Origin: Staphylotrichum longicolle
Taxonomy: Eukaryota; Ascomycota; Sordariomycetes; Sordariales; Chaetomiaceae
NCBI GenBank assembly: GCA_019096155.1
Contig: JAHCVI010000004.1
Location: 124,001 to 188,000, forward strand
DNA length: 64,000 bases
Reading direction: 5' to 3'
The notes under the pieces are model-generated. The model made no database searches. It saw only the letters and a list, made by a program, of their open reading frames with translations, and was not told the origin of the DNA. Below, piece after piece: positions 43,521 through 54,306 of the stretch. The translations under genes were made by a program, and so were the position numbers. Within the stretch, counting starts at the first letter, position 1. Each line of letters starts with the position of its first letter.

Positions 43521-45261
43521 ATGTCGTCAAAGATGAGGGAGGACTCCGTCTCGGCGGACTTCGAGGTGGTCCAGGAGACGCCCCGGTTCCAGCGCGTCTA
43601 CTGGACCAGGGAGCCGCATCTGAGGAAGCTCTATGGGTTGACCATCATCTTGATGGTGGCCTCGGCGACGACCGGTTACGATGGCATGCTCGTCAACACA
43701 TCACAGCAGATCGATGCCTGGAACTGGTTCTTCTTTCCGGAGCTCAAGGAGAACCCGGGTCTCAAGGACTCCATTCTCGACAGCAAGCTCGCCATCCTCG
43801 TCAACATGTTCAACATCGGTTCCATCGTCTCGTTCTTCATCACCCCCTACGTCGCCGACAACTTCGGTCGCCGGTCTGCCATCATTCTTGGCTGCATTTT
43901 CATGATTGCCGGCGGGTTTCTGACAGCGTTTTGCAACAGCTACGGGAGTATGTTTGTGTGTAGATGGGGGTTTAGCTCGGTCTTCTTGGCTAACAGGTCC
44001 ATCCAGTGTACATGGGCGGCCGCTTCGTCCTCGGCTTTGGCAACTCGCTCGCACAGATGGCATCGCCGCTCCTGCTGACTGAGATCTGCCACCCGCAGCA
44101 TCGTGGCCCCGTCACTGCCATCTACAACTGTCTGTGGAACGCCGGCGCCCTGCTCGTGTCCTGTATCGCCTGGGGCACTGCCAACATCGAGGGCGACTGG
44201 TCCTGGAGGTCCATCACGCTCCTTCAGGTCCTCCCGGCCGTCGTCCAGCTCTGCGGCATCTGGTGGATCCCCGAGTCGCCGCGGTACTTGGTCAACAAGG
44301 AACGCCACCAGGAGGCCCTCCACATCCTTACCAAGTGGCACGCCGGCGGTGACCCCCACAATGCCACGGTCCAGTTCGAGTTCCGCGAGATTCGTGAGAC
44401 GATTCGTATCCAGAAGGAGACGGAGCGCGCCACCAGCTACCGCGACTTCCTCCACACCCGCGGCAACCGCTGGCGCTTGGCCATCATCGTCTCGCTCGGC
44501 GTCATCTCGCAGTACAGCGGCAACGCGCTCTTCTCCAACTACATGAACGCCATCTACCTCGGCGCCGGCATCACCAACCAGAACCAGAAGTTGGCCATGT
44601 CGACCGGCAAGACCATCCTCGATCTCATCGTCACCATTGCCGCGGCGCTCAACGTCGACCGCTTCGGTCGCCGCCCGCTGTTCCTCATTTCCATGGTTGG
44701 CATGGTCATGTCGTTCGTCTGCTGGACCATCACGAGCGCCGTCTACGAGAACTCGGGCGAGCTTGACGTTAAGGCGGGCTACGCCCAGCTCGTCTTCATT
44801 TGGATCTTTGGTGTGTTTTATGATATTGGCTTCTCTGGTCTGCTGGTCGCGTACGCCCTCGAGATCCTGCCCTTCCACCTGCGCGCCAAGGGCATGATGA
44901 TCATGAACATCACCGTCCAGGCCATGCTGGCCATTTCCAAGTGAGTTTTTTTTTTTGCCGTCTCCCCTGACGCTGAGACCCGAGATTGCTGACCAACAAC
45001 CCCAGCCAAACCAACAAGATCGCGTGGGAGCGGCTGCCGAACCACTGGAACTTTACGCTCTTTTACACCATCTGGGATCTCGTCGAGCTCGTGTTTGTGT
45101 GGTTCTTTTACGTCGAGACCCGGGGCCCGACCCTCGAGGAGATTGCGCGCATCTTTGACGGCGACGGCGCGGTCGCAAACATTGACATGCACGACGTGCA
45201 AAAGGACATCTACGCCATGGACCGCGACATGCATGACGATCTGCCAGGGAGGGCTTTGTAG
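43521..45261 (+). CDS. MFS sugar transporter (hexose/lactose permease type)
   Basis: Exons 43521..43947, 44007..44940 and 45006..45261 give 538 residues. The first acceptor at 44005-44006, just before TG-TAC-ATG, is required to restore MYMGGRFVLGFG. Twelve membrane helices are expected. Sugar-porter signatures (PF00083) are present: DNFGRRSAII after TM2, GGRFVLGFGNSLAQMASPLLLTEICHPQHRG, WWIPESPRYLV, NVDRFGRRPLFL, and FYVETRGPTLEEIARIFDG near the C-terminus. N-terminal residues 1-35 are hydrophilic, ending before YGLTIILMVASATTGYDG. The protein sits in the plasma membrane and imports a mono- or disaccharide with protons. Similarity in feel to fungal lactose/cellobiose permeases is noted, but substrate is not readable. 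An unusually long gene-free upstream region suggests complex regulation. Confidence 0.93.
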
Positions 45262-45532
45262 TAGTCTATCCCTTGCTTTGCTTTGATCTCTTGGAGTCTG
45301 GCGTCTGGCGCGGGTTGCCACGAGCACTTTTATGTCGTTTGATGATACCTTATTTATGATACCATTAATGTATTGATACATGTATCCCATCGCTTGCTTT
45401 CGGTGAAATATTGTGACGCCGTTATCCCTTCATTATTCAGATTAGGAGTGATGTTTAGGTATTCTACAAGACGCTGTCTCTGTGACATGGACCCCTTCTC
45501 GCAGCCTCCGACAACGTGCTCGAGGATCCTGC

Positions 45533-46506
45533 TCAATTTTCTGCCATCTCTGCCTTCTCTTCCGCCTGCCGCTTCACCTCTCGACCCATGCGCGAATGGG
45601 CCGTCCGCCACAGGGCGCCCGACGCGTCAACCAAGGTACGCACCCACTCGTCGTCCCCCGTCGCCTCGTTCTTGATGTCGGCGGAGCCCGTCCCCATGAG
45701 CGTGGGCGGCATGTTGAGATAGATGGTCTCGTAGGCGCCCGCCGGCGCGCAGAAGGCCTCGTGGAAGATGCCGACGTGCGAGTACCCCCACTTCTTGACA
45801 AACACCTTGTTGTACCAGTCCCACGCCTTGCGGTGCACGGGATCGTGCGCGAAGCGGTTCAGCCCGTCCAGGTCCCGGAAGTAGTACACCGTCATGATGG
45901 TGTTGTTGGACACGGCGTCGTCGCCGCGGTACGCCGTCCCGCTGAGGCAGCCGTACTCCTTGGCGCGTTTGAGCAGGTCCCGGTGGCACGACAGGAACTG
46001 CTCGCCAAACTCCTTGCCGCCGGGCGCCAGCGCGCCGAGCGGGTGGTTGAAGCGCGCGCCGAGGTGGAACACGACGACCCCCTTTCCTGCGGGCGTCGAG
46101 CCGAACGGGGAGGTCTTTTCCGGGCGGAGAGGGTCGTAGCTGGCGTTGGGCAGCTGCGCAGACACCCGTCCCGGGACGATGCCCAGCTTAGCGGCGTACT
46201 GTGCTGGAGCGGCGAGCTCGCGAGCAGTGATGACCACGGCGCGGAGGAGCAGGAACACGGCTGGGAGGAGCGCGAAGCGAGCGGGGAGAACAAGCGAGAG
46301 GAGCCCCTGCCCGAGACCGCCGAGCACGAGAAGCGTGGGTAAGGCAAACGACTCTTTGATGAGACCCTGCGAGTACCTTGTGTTAGAGAGGTGGCCTCTT
46401 GAAGTCGGGGACATGACTTGGAACTCACCTGAAGTCCGGACGCTCCATATCGCTCTTGGTGACGCGCCTCGGTGGGAGGAAAGATGGCTTTGAAACCGGT
46501 TGTCAT
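45533..46506 (-). CDS. DUF4188 (monooxygenase-like) protein
   Basis: Minus-strand exons 46506..46429 and 46366..45533 give 303 residues. The intron (GTGAGT..CGCAG) joins YGASGLQ to GLIKESFALP in phase 0. A hydrophobic segment follows (LLVLGGLGQGLLSLVLPARFALLPAVFLLLRAVV), probably one hairpin or two helices at the membrane. The rest matches the DUF4188 family (PF13826), a ferredoxin-like/dimeric alpha-beta barrel fold: VVVFHLGARFNHPLG, GCLSGTAYRG, MTVYYFRDLDGLNRFAHDPVHRKAWDWY and HVGIFHEAFCAPAGAYETIYLNMPPTL. Some annotated members are called phenylacetaldoxime dehydratase or monooxygenase, but no enzymatic activity is proven for the family. It is convergent with the MFS gene (271 bp). Confidence 0.85.
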
Positions 46507-47068
46507 GGTCTTGGAGTGGGTAGTTATCAGGATAGGCAACGAAGGGGGTTGTCACTCAATGCTCAAGTGAGTTTGAAATGTCGACTTTTGGTTAAGAGAT
46601 TGAATACAAGTGTTGAGTTGGCAGCGGACCTCCTCTTTTGAAGGTGAGGACATCAGCGGCTGTTATATAGCAGCCCTCAAATGCACCTTTTCGCGTTTCT
46701 TGAAATGGTTGAGTAATCACGCTCCATATGGTGGTGTTTCGATCTTCAAAGCATCAGCAGAAATGCGCCAATCGCAGACGCCGCAGCAGCCGAATGCGAC
46801 GACCGATGTGCGAGGGTGCGAGGCAGTGGCCCTGCTCCGCCCAGACATTTCTCATTCGGCCTGATTCGCTGCCCGTTCTCCCGTTCTTTGCGTCTGACGG
46901 ATCAAATCCTGCCGCAAAGGCACGCGTCATGCATGGGCTGAGCAACACTGTAACGTTAACACCTTCCGCTTCCATCGTGACAGTTCTGAGTCAACACCAC
47001 AGTTTGGAAGGCACGTTGGTTGACAGGCGACAAAACAAGCCACGCACGGAGTAACTTGACTCTCATCT
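46507..47068. other. Intergenic, no gene seen
   Basis: Promoter of the DUF4188 gene and 3' flank of the 2EXR-like gene. No coding signal is supported. Confidence 0.5.
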
Positions 47069-47974
47069 TTACCGACATTTTTTCAGGTCTGCTAACCTGG
47101 AGAGATACTCCACACGCACTTGCGGCACCGCCGTGATGGCTTCCAGCGACGCCATCACTGCGTCCTCGTTGTCCAGACTGGCAAACCGCGGCGTGACAAG
47201 CACCGTCACCAGCAATGTTCCCACTCCCGGCACGGCCCGACACAGATCGTTCACTTCTTCCAGCTGCCGCTCCCACGCCAGGTTCATGCTGCGTCGCCAT
47301 CCCCGCACCTGGGGCATGTCGTCCTTTGCCGGGTCGCAGTACAGCTTGTAGTGTGCGTAGAGCATGACCTGGAGGTGCCGGACGGGCAGAGGCCGTGCCA
47401 TCGCGACGGACTCTCTCATTGTCGCCAGGTCATCGAAACAAAAGGTCCAGAGACGGCACATTTCGCGATACCTGGATCTGTGGTTTAGCAGACCGATAAC
47501 AAGACAATATGGCAGCATATTTGGCCGGACATACACCTGCTGACAAGTCTTCATCAGTGAGAGCGAATCCTTGTGTGGGTGGACGCCGTGTCTCCGCACG
47601 TGCTCGAAGAAGTTGTTCTTGACTCCGGTACAGCACCGGCCCGGGGAGAAGATCCACGACGTGTCGCCGGGCGGTTTGCTGCAAGGGAAGTGCTCGAGGC
47701 GTCCACTGCGGGTGTCGTGGAGGGCCGGTCTCACCCAGAGTCGCCGGTGTGGCGGCATGACCAGCGAGTAGATGCGGAATCGGACCTCGAGGGGCAGCCG
47801 AGTAAACAGCAGTGAAGTTTGCTGCGTGCTTTTGGTATTGTCCGCCATGCATCCGATACTGATCGTTCTCTGGCGTGCCGCATCAGTCTTTGGTTCCATG
47901 GCTTCCCCCTGAGCTTCCTGGAGACGGACTTCTCGCCCGCAAATCGTTCGGTGGCCGTCCATGTCTGTGCTCAT
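47069..47974 (-). CDS. 2EXR/F-box-like fungal protein (DUF7730 type)
   Basis: Minus-strand exons 47974..47535 and 47471..47069 give 280 residues. The 63-nt intron (GTATGT..CCAG) restores MKTCQQVYREMCRLW, the typical TCRQVYxE signature of this fungal superfamily. If it is retained, an unlike insertion separates those parts. The N-terminal signature is LLFTRLPLEVRFRIYSLVMPPHRRLWV at about residues 55-81, equivalent to an F-box-like helix pair. The Cys-rich middle (FPCSKPPGDTSWIFSPGRCC) is characteristic of DUF7730 relatives. Function is unknown. These proteins are highly expanded in Pezizomycotina. An alternative start at MADNTKS would shorten it. Confidence 0.72.
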   Translation of the reverse strand: MSTDMDGHRTICGREVRLQEAQGEAMEPKTDAARQRTISIGCMADNTKSTQQTSLLFTRLPLEVRFRIYSLVMPPHRRLWVRPALHDTRSGRLEHFPCSKPPGDTSWIFSPGRCCTGVKNNFFEHVRRHGVHPHKDSLSLMKTCQQVYVRPNMLPYCLVIGLLNHRSRYREMCRLWTFCFDDLATMRESVAMARPLPVRHLQVMLYAHYKLYCDPAKDDMPQVRGWRRSMNLAWERQLEEVNDLCRAVPGVGTLLVTVLVTPRFASLDNEDAVMASLEAITAVPQVRVEYLSRLADLKKCR

Positions 47975-48220
47975 CTGCTTGTTCTAATTTTTTTGCGGGT
48001 TGAACATGAGTTTTGTCGGTCTGAGTGATGGAGTGTTTTAACAAGTTGGCAGAATCCCGCTGCCTGCTCGTCCTGCGTGGCGGCCGCGTCACGGAATACG
48101 CCGAGAAAAATCAAAAGGGCGCCTGTTGCTTGCTTGTATCTAGGCAACGACATACGAAAACGCGGGCGAACAAGAAAACACGGGATGCCTTCTCGCAACC
48201 AACTGAAAACATCCCTGACA

Positions 48221-50152
48221 TCAAGCACTGCACCTCACCTTCAACTCCCCCTTGATCATCTCGGCCGCCTTCTCCGCAATTCCATACACCGTCGCCATGG
48301 TATCCCCCGCCGTGATAAACGGCATCACGCTTGCATCCACCACCCTCAGATTCTTCGTCCCGTACACCCTCAACGCCGAGTCCACCACCCCGCCCATCTC
48401 CCGCGGCATCATCGAGCAGGTCCCCGCGTACAGCGTCGACGCGACAGCCGTCTCGCGCAGGAACGCCCGCACCTTTTCCAGGTTCCCCTGGAACCCGCTC
48501 GCGTCCAAGCCGGACGGGGTGCGCTTCCCGCCCCGCTTCAGCCGGCTTGCTAGGGGCTCGGCGCGCACGAGCGTCTGCTCCAGGAACTGCACGTGCCGCG
48601 CGAGGACTTCCAGGTCGAGTGGGTGGGAGAGATATCCCGGGTCGATGGCTTGGTCAGGCTGCTGCTGCTGCTGCTGCTGCTGCACGTCGTGCTGCTGCTG
48701 GCGGTGGTTTGCCGTGAGGTGCGCCGAGCCGCGCGACAGGGGGCGCGTGAGGAGAACGGCGACGGCGAAGTCGGTCGAGGTCGAGGGGACGGGTATCATG
48801 CGGCCTTCCGGGCCGGGTAGGCGCGGCAGGGGATGCTGACGTAGTACCCGGATGCCGTGGTCGGGGAGGTGAGGGTGGAGCGGGCGAGGCGGTGGCGGCG
48901 TGGGTGTACGCTGGCGTGCTCTTGCTTGGTGGATTTGGATGAGCACTGTCAAGGTAGGCGGCGAGCATCTCGGATAGGTCATGCTTGCCGGCGTCGGTGT
49001 TGATGCCCGGGAATGGGAGGTGCGCCATGGCGTTGCAGTTGGTCCGGGAGAAGGGTCCGCGCTTGTCGTTGGTGTAGGCTGACATGGCGGCGTTGAGGGC
49101 TGCGGGCTCCTGGCGAGCGATGGCGTCGATGGTGTCGAAGCCGTCCTCTCCGTCGTCCGCTGTTTCAAATGACATGATGCTCAGGGGGTGGTGCTGTAGG
49201 TTCTCACCCACGTAGGGGTTGTCGACGACGGCGTCGATTCCGAGTGACTCGAGCAGCTTGGCGTCCCCGATTCCGGAAAGTTCGAGGATCTTGGGGGTGT
49301 GGAACACGCCAGCCGAGAGGATGACTTCTTTCCGCGCGGCGACAGTTGCAGGCTTGCCCCCCTTGGTGTACTGAACCCCTGAGGCGACGGCATCCTCGGC
49401 AGGCTTATCAAAGAGGATCTTCTCCACCGTAACGCCGGTCCAGATGGTCAGGTTCGGGCGGTCTCGCGCCGGGTCGAGGTATGCATTGCCGGCGTAACTC
49501 CTGGTCTTGGTCTCCGGGTGGATGGCGTCGGGATACATGACGGCGCCGTGGATCTTGCCCGAGAAGGGATCGTTGTCTGCTGGAAAGCCGAGGCCGGCCA
49601 AAGTGTCCCGCCAAGCCTGGGGCCACTTTGTCTCTTCCTCTGGAATGTTGGTCTGGATGGCGCCGTTGTTGTCGGTTTCAGACCCCGTGGTGTTGCTGTA
49701 CGTCCTCTTGAGATATCTCGAGAAATTCTCCCAGTCCCACCCTGGGTTTCCAAGTTTGGCCCAGGCGTCCAAGTCCTCCTCAGCACTGACAACAAAGTTC
49801 ATGGCGTTGAGCGCGCTGGAGCCACCTAGGAGACGGCCTTGGGGGATAGCGAGCTCCCGGTTGCTCAGGGCTTTCTGCGTCGATAGACATGGTCAGTGAA
49901 TTGCTCGCTTGATGACAGATGGACAGGAAATAGGGGTCACTTTACCTGAGGAACCGTCTTGAGCTGCCAATCAGCATCGGTGCCTTGTAACTGGGGCCAC
50001 ATGGCAGGCACGTTGATCCGGGGGTCAGCCGTGAGGTCATCGCCGGCTTCGAGAACGAGGACTTGGGTCTTGGGGTCTTCGGAAAGACGGGCAGCCAGCA
50101 CCAGGCCAGCAGTGCCGCCCCCGACAATGACAACGTCGAACTCGGAAGCCAT
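48221..50152 (-). pseudogene. GMC oxidoreductase (aryl-alcohol/choline-oxidase type), two frameshifts
   Basis: Exon 1 is 50152..49946, then an intron 49875..49945 (GTAAAG..CGCAG), then exon 2 from 49874. The N-terminus has the FAD dinucleotide motif VVIVGGGTAGLVLAARLSE and the E/A-GDD region. GMC signatures follow: PQGRLLGGSSALNAMNFVV and the ILSAGVFHTPKILELSGIG segment. The C-terminal catalytic region (PLDLEVLARHVQFLE, TCSMMPREMGGVVDSALRVYGTKNLRVVDASVMP) is in a different frame. Two one-base deletions shift it, one near 48880-48888 (between THAATAS and STLTSPTTASGYYV) and one near 48811-48820 (between YYVSIPCRAYP and GPEGRMIPV). An eight-codon Gln run (CTG repeat) expands a loop. Without the shifts it would encode about 620 residues. 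It is either a recent pseudogene or a case of sequence errors in GC-rich tracts. Confidence 0.82.
48659..48682 (-). repeat. CAG/CTG trinucleotide repeat inside the GMC gene
   Basis: Eight consecutive CTG units on the plus strand encode eight Gln residues on the minus strand, with a further CAG cluster just upstream (HRQQQHDVQ). The repeat is likely to be length-polymorphic and falls in a variable loop of the GMC fold. Confidence 0.6.
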
Positions 50153-50923
50153 GATGACAGCTTCTGGCTTTCTCTCAAGAGACAAGAACTAATGCAGAAG
50201 TCACGCCAGAAGTGATATTCTGGGTGCCTGGGGAACTCGTGTGGAGAGAGAATGCTGCAAGATGAGTCTCGTATTTGTACTATTTCTCATTGACGAGCTG
50301 CACATTGTCCCTGAGAGTGCAATACTCGTGGATTGAGGTCTGTCAGCAACCTGGAAGCTTCTAGACGTTTCCGCATCCGCCGCAATCCCTCGGTTTTGGT
50401 AGGCTGCGGACGTTGCATGCGGGGCAGTTGAAAGCGAGACGGGAAAGCGAGGGATCTACAGAGAGCGTGCCTTCAAGATTGGGTGGGAATGACTGGCTGC
50501 TCATGCGGCGCGACAGGGCGAGGCGCTCTTGGAACCAAAAGGGGAGATGAGCATGGCAGTCCTCGTACACGTCTAATTTTATCGGTAGCAATCCGGGATA
50601 AACTAATGCCTATCGCGTGCTCCTTTCGTTGTTCAGACAACAAGCTCACATACAGTTTCGAGTTCGGGGGCAACGACTAGGTATTCTTCAAATCATTAAT
50701 TACATGACGGAAAAGGCGCACCACCGACAGCACCCAACCCTCAACACGAAACATTTAAGAGCCCATCGGGTGCTCTTCTTTCTGTTTTATGCCCAAATTA
50801 CTCCACGCAAGACTGCCATGCCGTGGCAAATTACCATCAGTTGGATCCAACACGCACTTTGATACTCACTCATCCTTTCAACCACATCCCGACCACATCC
50901 CCAGGCCCATTTTTGGCAGCTGC
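50153..50923. other. Intergenic (0.77 kb), no gene seen
   Basis: Upstream of the GMC gene and downstream of the MARVEL gene, with no supportable coding frame. Confidence 0.5.
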
Positions 50924-51590
50924 TCAAATGGTCGTCGTATTTGCGCCTCCGTTTGCCGTACCCGCAGTCGTCGTGGCGGTGGTGGTGGTCAGGGGGCGGT
51001 CCTTCTCAGGGTCCGTGGTGCGGACCCGCTCCCTCCGGTGGCTTGCCCACATCAGAGCCTCCAAGATGGTGTTGAAGAAGAGGTACGAGCTGAGCATGTC
51101 AGAACCCGAGTAGAGCATGTTTAGGAAGGGGCACATACAATCCAATGATATTGAAGGCCTGGACTGTGTGCTTCAAGCCACAATGATGGCGGATTCCGGT
51201 CCTAAGCGCGTACGGCGTGTAGCGACACCGCCCTCCGCTCCAGTCTTGAGACGAGAAAATGAGCGACGTGAGCCACAAGTACGACAACGCCAGATTGAGC
51301 GGCAGCATGTATCCATGGTAGGACTTGACAGCTGGCAGGACCATGGCAAACAAGTAAAAGAAGAGGGTAATCACGGCCTGAAACTCTGATCAGCGGAACT
51401 CAACAAACTGGTGAGGAGGCCAACGCACGATAACCTCGTTGTAGATGATGTGTGTCCCTCTGTAATGCCAGTGAATGAAATACGATAGGATTCCGGTGAG
51501 GATGATGGACGAGGCCAGGACCACAAAATTGTTAAGCCCCAGCAGGGTTCGCGGGATGCGGCCGGCCAAGAATCCCCTTCTGGTGTCCAT
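50924..51590 (-). CDS. MARVEL-domain four-helix membrane protein
   Basis: Minus-strand exons 51590..51429, 51377..51139 and 51089..50924 give 188 residues; both introns have GTxxGT donors (GTGCGT, GTATGT) and keep frame. The N-terminus MDTRRGFLAGRIPRTLLGLNNFVVLASSIILTGILSYFIHWHYRGTHIIYNEVI begins with a basic stretch and the first helix, then two further helices (AVITLFFYLFAMVLPAV, LNLALSYLWLTSLIFSSQDWSGGRC). A fourth helix follows near FSYLFFNTILEALMWASHRR. This fits the fungal MARVEL family (PF01284-like), including the conserved W..G.C element. Members sit in the plasma membrane or eisosome-like domains. The C-terminal tail is Thr-rich (TTTATTTAGT) and cytosolic. Confidence 0.83.
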
Positions 51591-52177
51591 GGTGGCTCGT
51601 GTTGATGAGAAGCTTTGGATATAAAATGTTTCGGACGCGCCGTTGACTAACTGAGAGCAAAGGGATGGAAGAGGAAAACTGGCCAAACGCTCATTCTGGG
51701 TTGGGCGTCTCTTATGACAGCCCGGGACGCTTTGCTTGGTAGAATACCTTGACCTTTCTCATGTCGAGGTCAAAGCGGCTGGCAAACATCACCATTGGTA
51801 GGCTGGCTTCAGATATGGGCACGGCGAGTCAGGTTCAGGGCCAAAAGCTGGGCCGGATGACGTCCGAGGTCCTAGTTGATGGAGGAAAACACCGTCGGAA
51901 TATAGGTGAAAACATGGATGACGAAAGCCTTGCGCTTTGTCCTCGCAGATCCCTAGCTGGAACCAGCGTCGTCTCCGGTTGTGTAAAGGGCCTTGGAAAA
52001 AGACCGCAGAGCAGGCGGAGGAATACTCCGTATGAAAGGCGTCCCTACGCCCTGAAAAGTCTCGACAAGCTTCCGTGGTCAGCCGACAATGGCCGGTGAT
52101 GGAAAGAGATTCCGCGCAGGTGCAGATGACAGCTGGAGTCAAACTCAAGAGGTTGATTGAGTCGGACTGCAACCTTG
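51591..52177. other. Intergenic (0.59 kb), no gene seen
   Basis: Upstream of the MARVEL gene and 3' of the decayed APH-like gene. Only low-quality frames occur. Confidence 0.45.
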
Positions 52178-53045
52178 CTAGAACCAAAGAAACGTTCGTA
52201 GATTTGCCAACCACAGATACTCGTTTGGGTACTGTCCAAAATCCGGGGAATCCATGAGTGGAAATCATCCGCCCACCAACCGCAGCCAAAAATGGCGACA
52301 GCGTATCCCCAATACCTTGGGTACCAACCTGCCGATTGCCAGTCCAGAATGACAAGCCCGCCGTCCGGCTGCAACATGATGTTTTTCGTTTGGAGATCGG
52401 CACGTGTGAACCGAGGCCTGCCATCCCCCTGCAGGACCTGAGGCAACACGTGCCGGTAATATGCTGCTCTCTCGGACGGGAACTTGTCGTCTTCGTGCTG
52501 GAGTTTCAGGACTAGAGCCTCGGCAATCTCCGTCTCGAACTGAAATGGGCCACTGATGGTGGGACGCTCGTCATCGGTGAGAAACAGCCCGTCGTAGAGG
52601 GGGCGGTTGCGCAGACTGCCGAACCCGCCAGGCGGGTCGAGGCTGCGCAGCTCATCAAAACTGGCGCGAAGCTGAGATGCGATGGCTGTCTTCAGTTCGG
52701 GGTCCAAAGAGCCCCAGCATTGGCTCAGAGTCTACCCGCTGACGAGCTCCATGACAATGTAGGTGCACATGCGACTGCAGAAGTCCTCCTCTTGATAGAT
52801 TGCGTAGACTCTGGGAACGCGAATCTGCGTTTTGTTGCTGACATACAACATGTTTTCGCCCTCGACAGGGCGGACAAGCCAGCCGTATTTGACCACGTAG
52901 TGTTGTCCGACGCGACAACAACACGCTGCCCGGGGAAATGCTTGGTGGTAATCTGTTCCTGGGCTTCGATGACTTCCGTGGATGGGAGAGGCGCCGGTAG
53001 AGTGTGCTCCGGGGCAAAGTACGGAGAAAATTGAGAAGAGGACAT
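52178..53045 (-). pseudogene. Aminoglycoside phosphotransferase-like protein, decayed (frameshifts and a stop)
   Basis: The minus-strand sequence from 53045 resembles the fungal APH (PF01636) family (about 280 residues). In order: MSSSQFSPYFAPEHTLPAPL, a FPGQRVVVASDN strand; then, after a shift near 52900-52906, HYVVKYGWLVRPVEGENMLYVSN and RVPRVYAIYQEEDFCSRMCTYIVMELVSG; then an in-frame TAG at 52732-52734 where relatives have Gln or Arg; then TLSQCWGSLDPELKTAIASQLRASFDELRS, GRPRFTRADLQTKNIMLQPDG, VILDWQSAGWYPRYW, and a second shift near 52230-52236 before YPNEYLWLANLRTFLWF and the stop. Two one-base deletions plus a C-to-T-type nonsense change make true decay likely. Asp in TRADLQ replaces the usual HGD. 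No resistance role should be inferred. Confidence 0.8.
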
Positions 53046-54306
53046 GATTCGGGAAGCCGGCGCAGCAATTTGGGCGGGAGATCGGCTTTGGGAGGACTCT
53101 GGGTGGTGGTGAAAAATGGAGTGGGCGGGGACGGAGCTTGCCAACCGCATTATGGTGGTGATCATTGGTCTCAAACCAAGCCAGCGGGTTCTGGCAGTCA
53201 TCTGTGCATTAAAGTAAACCAGAAGTGTGTTTCTCAGGTTTGTGTTCTTCATTCATTTTTGCTGGTACCCTGCCAACCTTGCCATGATACTTCGGAGCAA
53301 GATCAGCTTAAGCTCAGAGATTATTTGGCAGCCAAAGTCGACTGGAACAAATAATAGAGTAGGTACTGTACCTATCTGGATCAACACAAGTGCAAAACCA
53401 TGGACTTTGCAACAGCCCTGGTCAACCGCCACTGCCACCCCTGAATTTTTTCCAGGCAGAAAATCGTTTTGGTTTGCAACAGTTAAGATGAGGTACTTCA
53501 GATAGGTCATCAATTCACTTGTATTTCAAGCCATTGGCTTCCATGTGAGGTACCAGGTACTCTATCAACAAGCCGGCAATCCACAGAATTCCGCCTAGGT
53601 CTCATAGGAATCTATGGGGCTTTCTATAGGAATTGTTTCATGCTCTTTGGATTAGCTGGTATTGAACGTTCAGAGGCCAAACTCCAAAATCATCAGGTGG
53701 GAGTGGGTACTTGATTCTACTCTCGTCTGGTCCATGTCTTGCCCTGCCCAAATGCCGACGCTCCAAGCCGGATGAGTTGCCACGGCCGCCCCATGTCTAT
53801 TCCTTGGTCTTGCACAGAGAAACTTGAAGCGAGCTCAGCCAAGGCGTATCGTCTGCCGGCATGGCCTCCCGGGTTGAGGCGTGGAGGAGCCGGATACAAT
53901 GTAACCCGACAGTTTGGATGCGGGGCGATCACTCCCAATCAAGCCTATTATGCCGTGACAATCCCTTTGTGGGTGAGCTGCAAGGGGTAGGCACCGTTCA
54001 TCCCGACGGCAGCTCGTCATGGCAGCCGCGACGATCCGGCTATTACCATTCCGATCCCAAGAGGGAATGCGGGGAGTCGCTTTTTTAATCCTGCAGCCCT
54101 GCTTGAAACCGATTACCCAGATCCACAGCCTGGGGTCCCTGGGGAACTCCGCAATGCTTGGTTTCCGGCTAAAAGGGGCCGCCGGCTGGTGAGACCCTGA
54201 TGATTTCCTGTCTGGGTGTATTATTCAGGTACAGTATATAACTGGGACCTGGGCCAAGCAAACACACAAGCGCCTGAACAAACCCATCAAGCATACCGTC
54301 TTCGAC
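53046..54306. other. Intergenic (1.26 kb), no gene seen
   Basis: AT-richer stretch 53330-53700. A TATA element lies at 54235 for the lactonase gene. No coding frame is supported. Confidence 0.5.
54235..54241 (+). promoter_or_regulatory. TATA box of the lactonase-type gene
   Basis: TATATAA lies 66 bases upstream of the ATG at 54307, a normal TATA to start-codon spacing with a short 5' UTR. Confidence 0.55.

Noticed and set aside
48654..49802. 382-residue minus-strand frame as a complete separate protein
   Set aside because: It is the middle of a GMC oxidoreductase. Its C-terminal low-complexity Pro/Arg tail is the result of a frameshift, not a real end.
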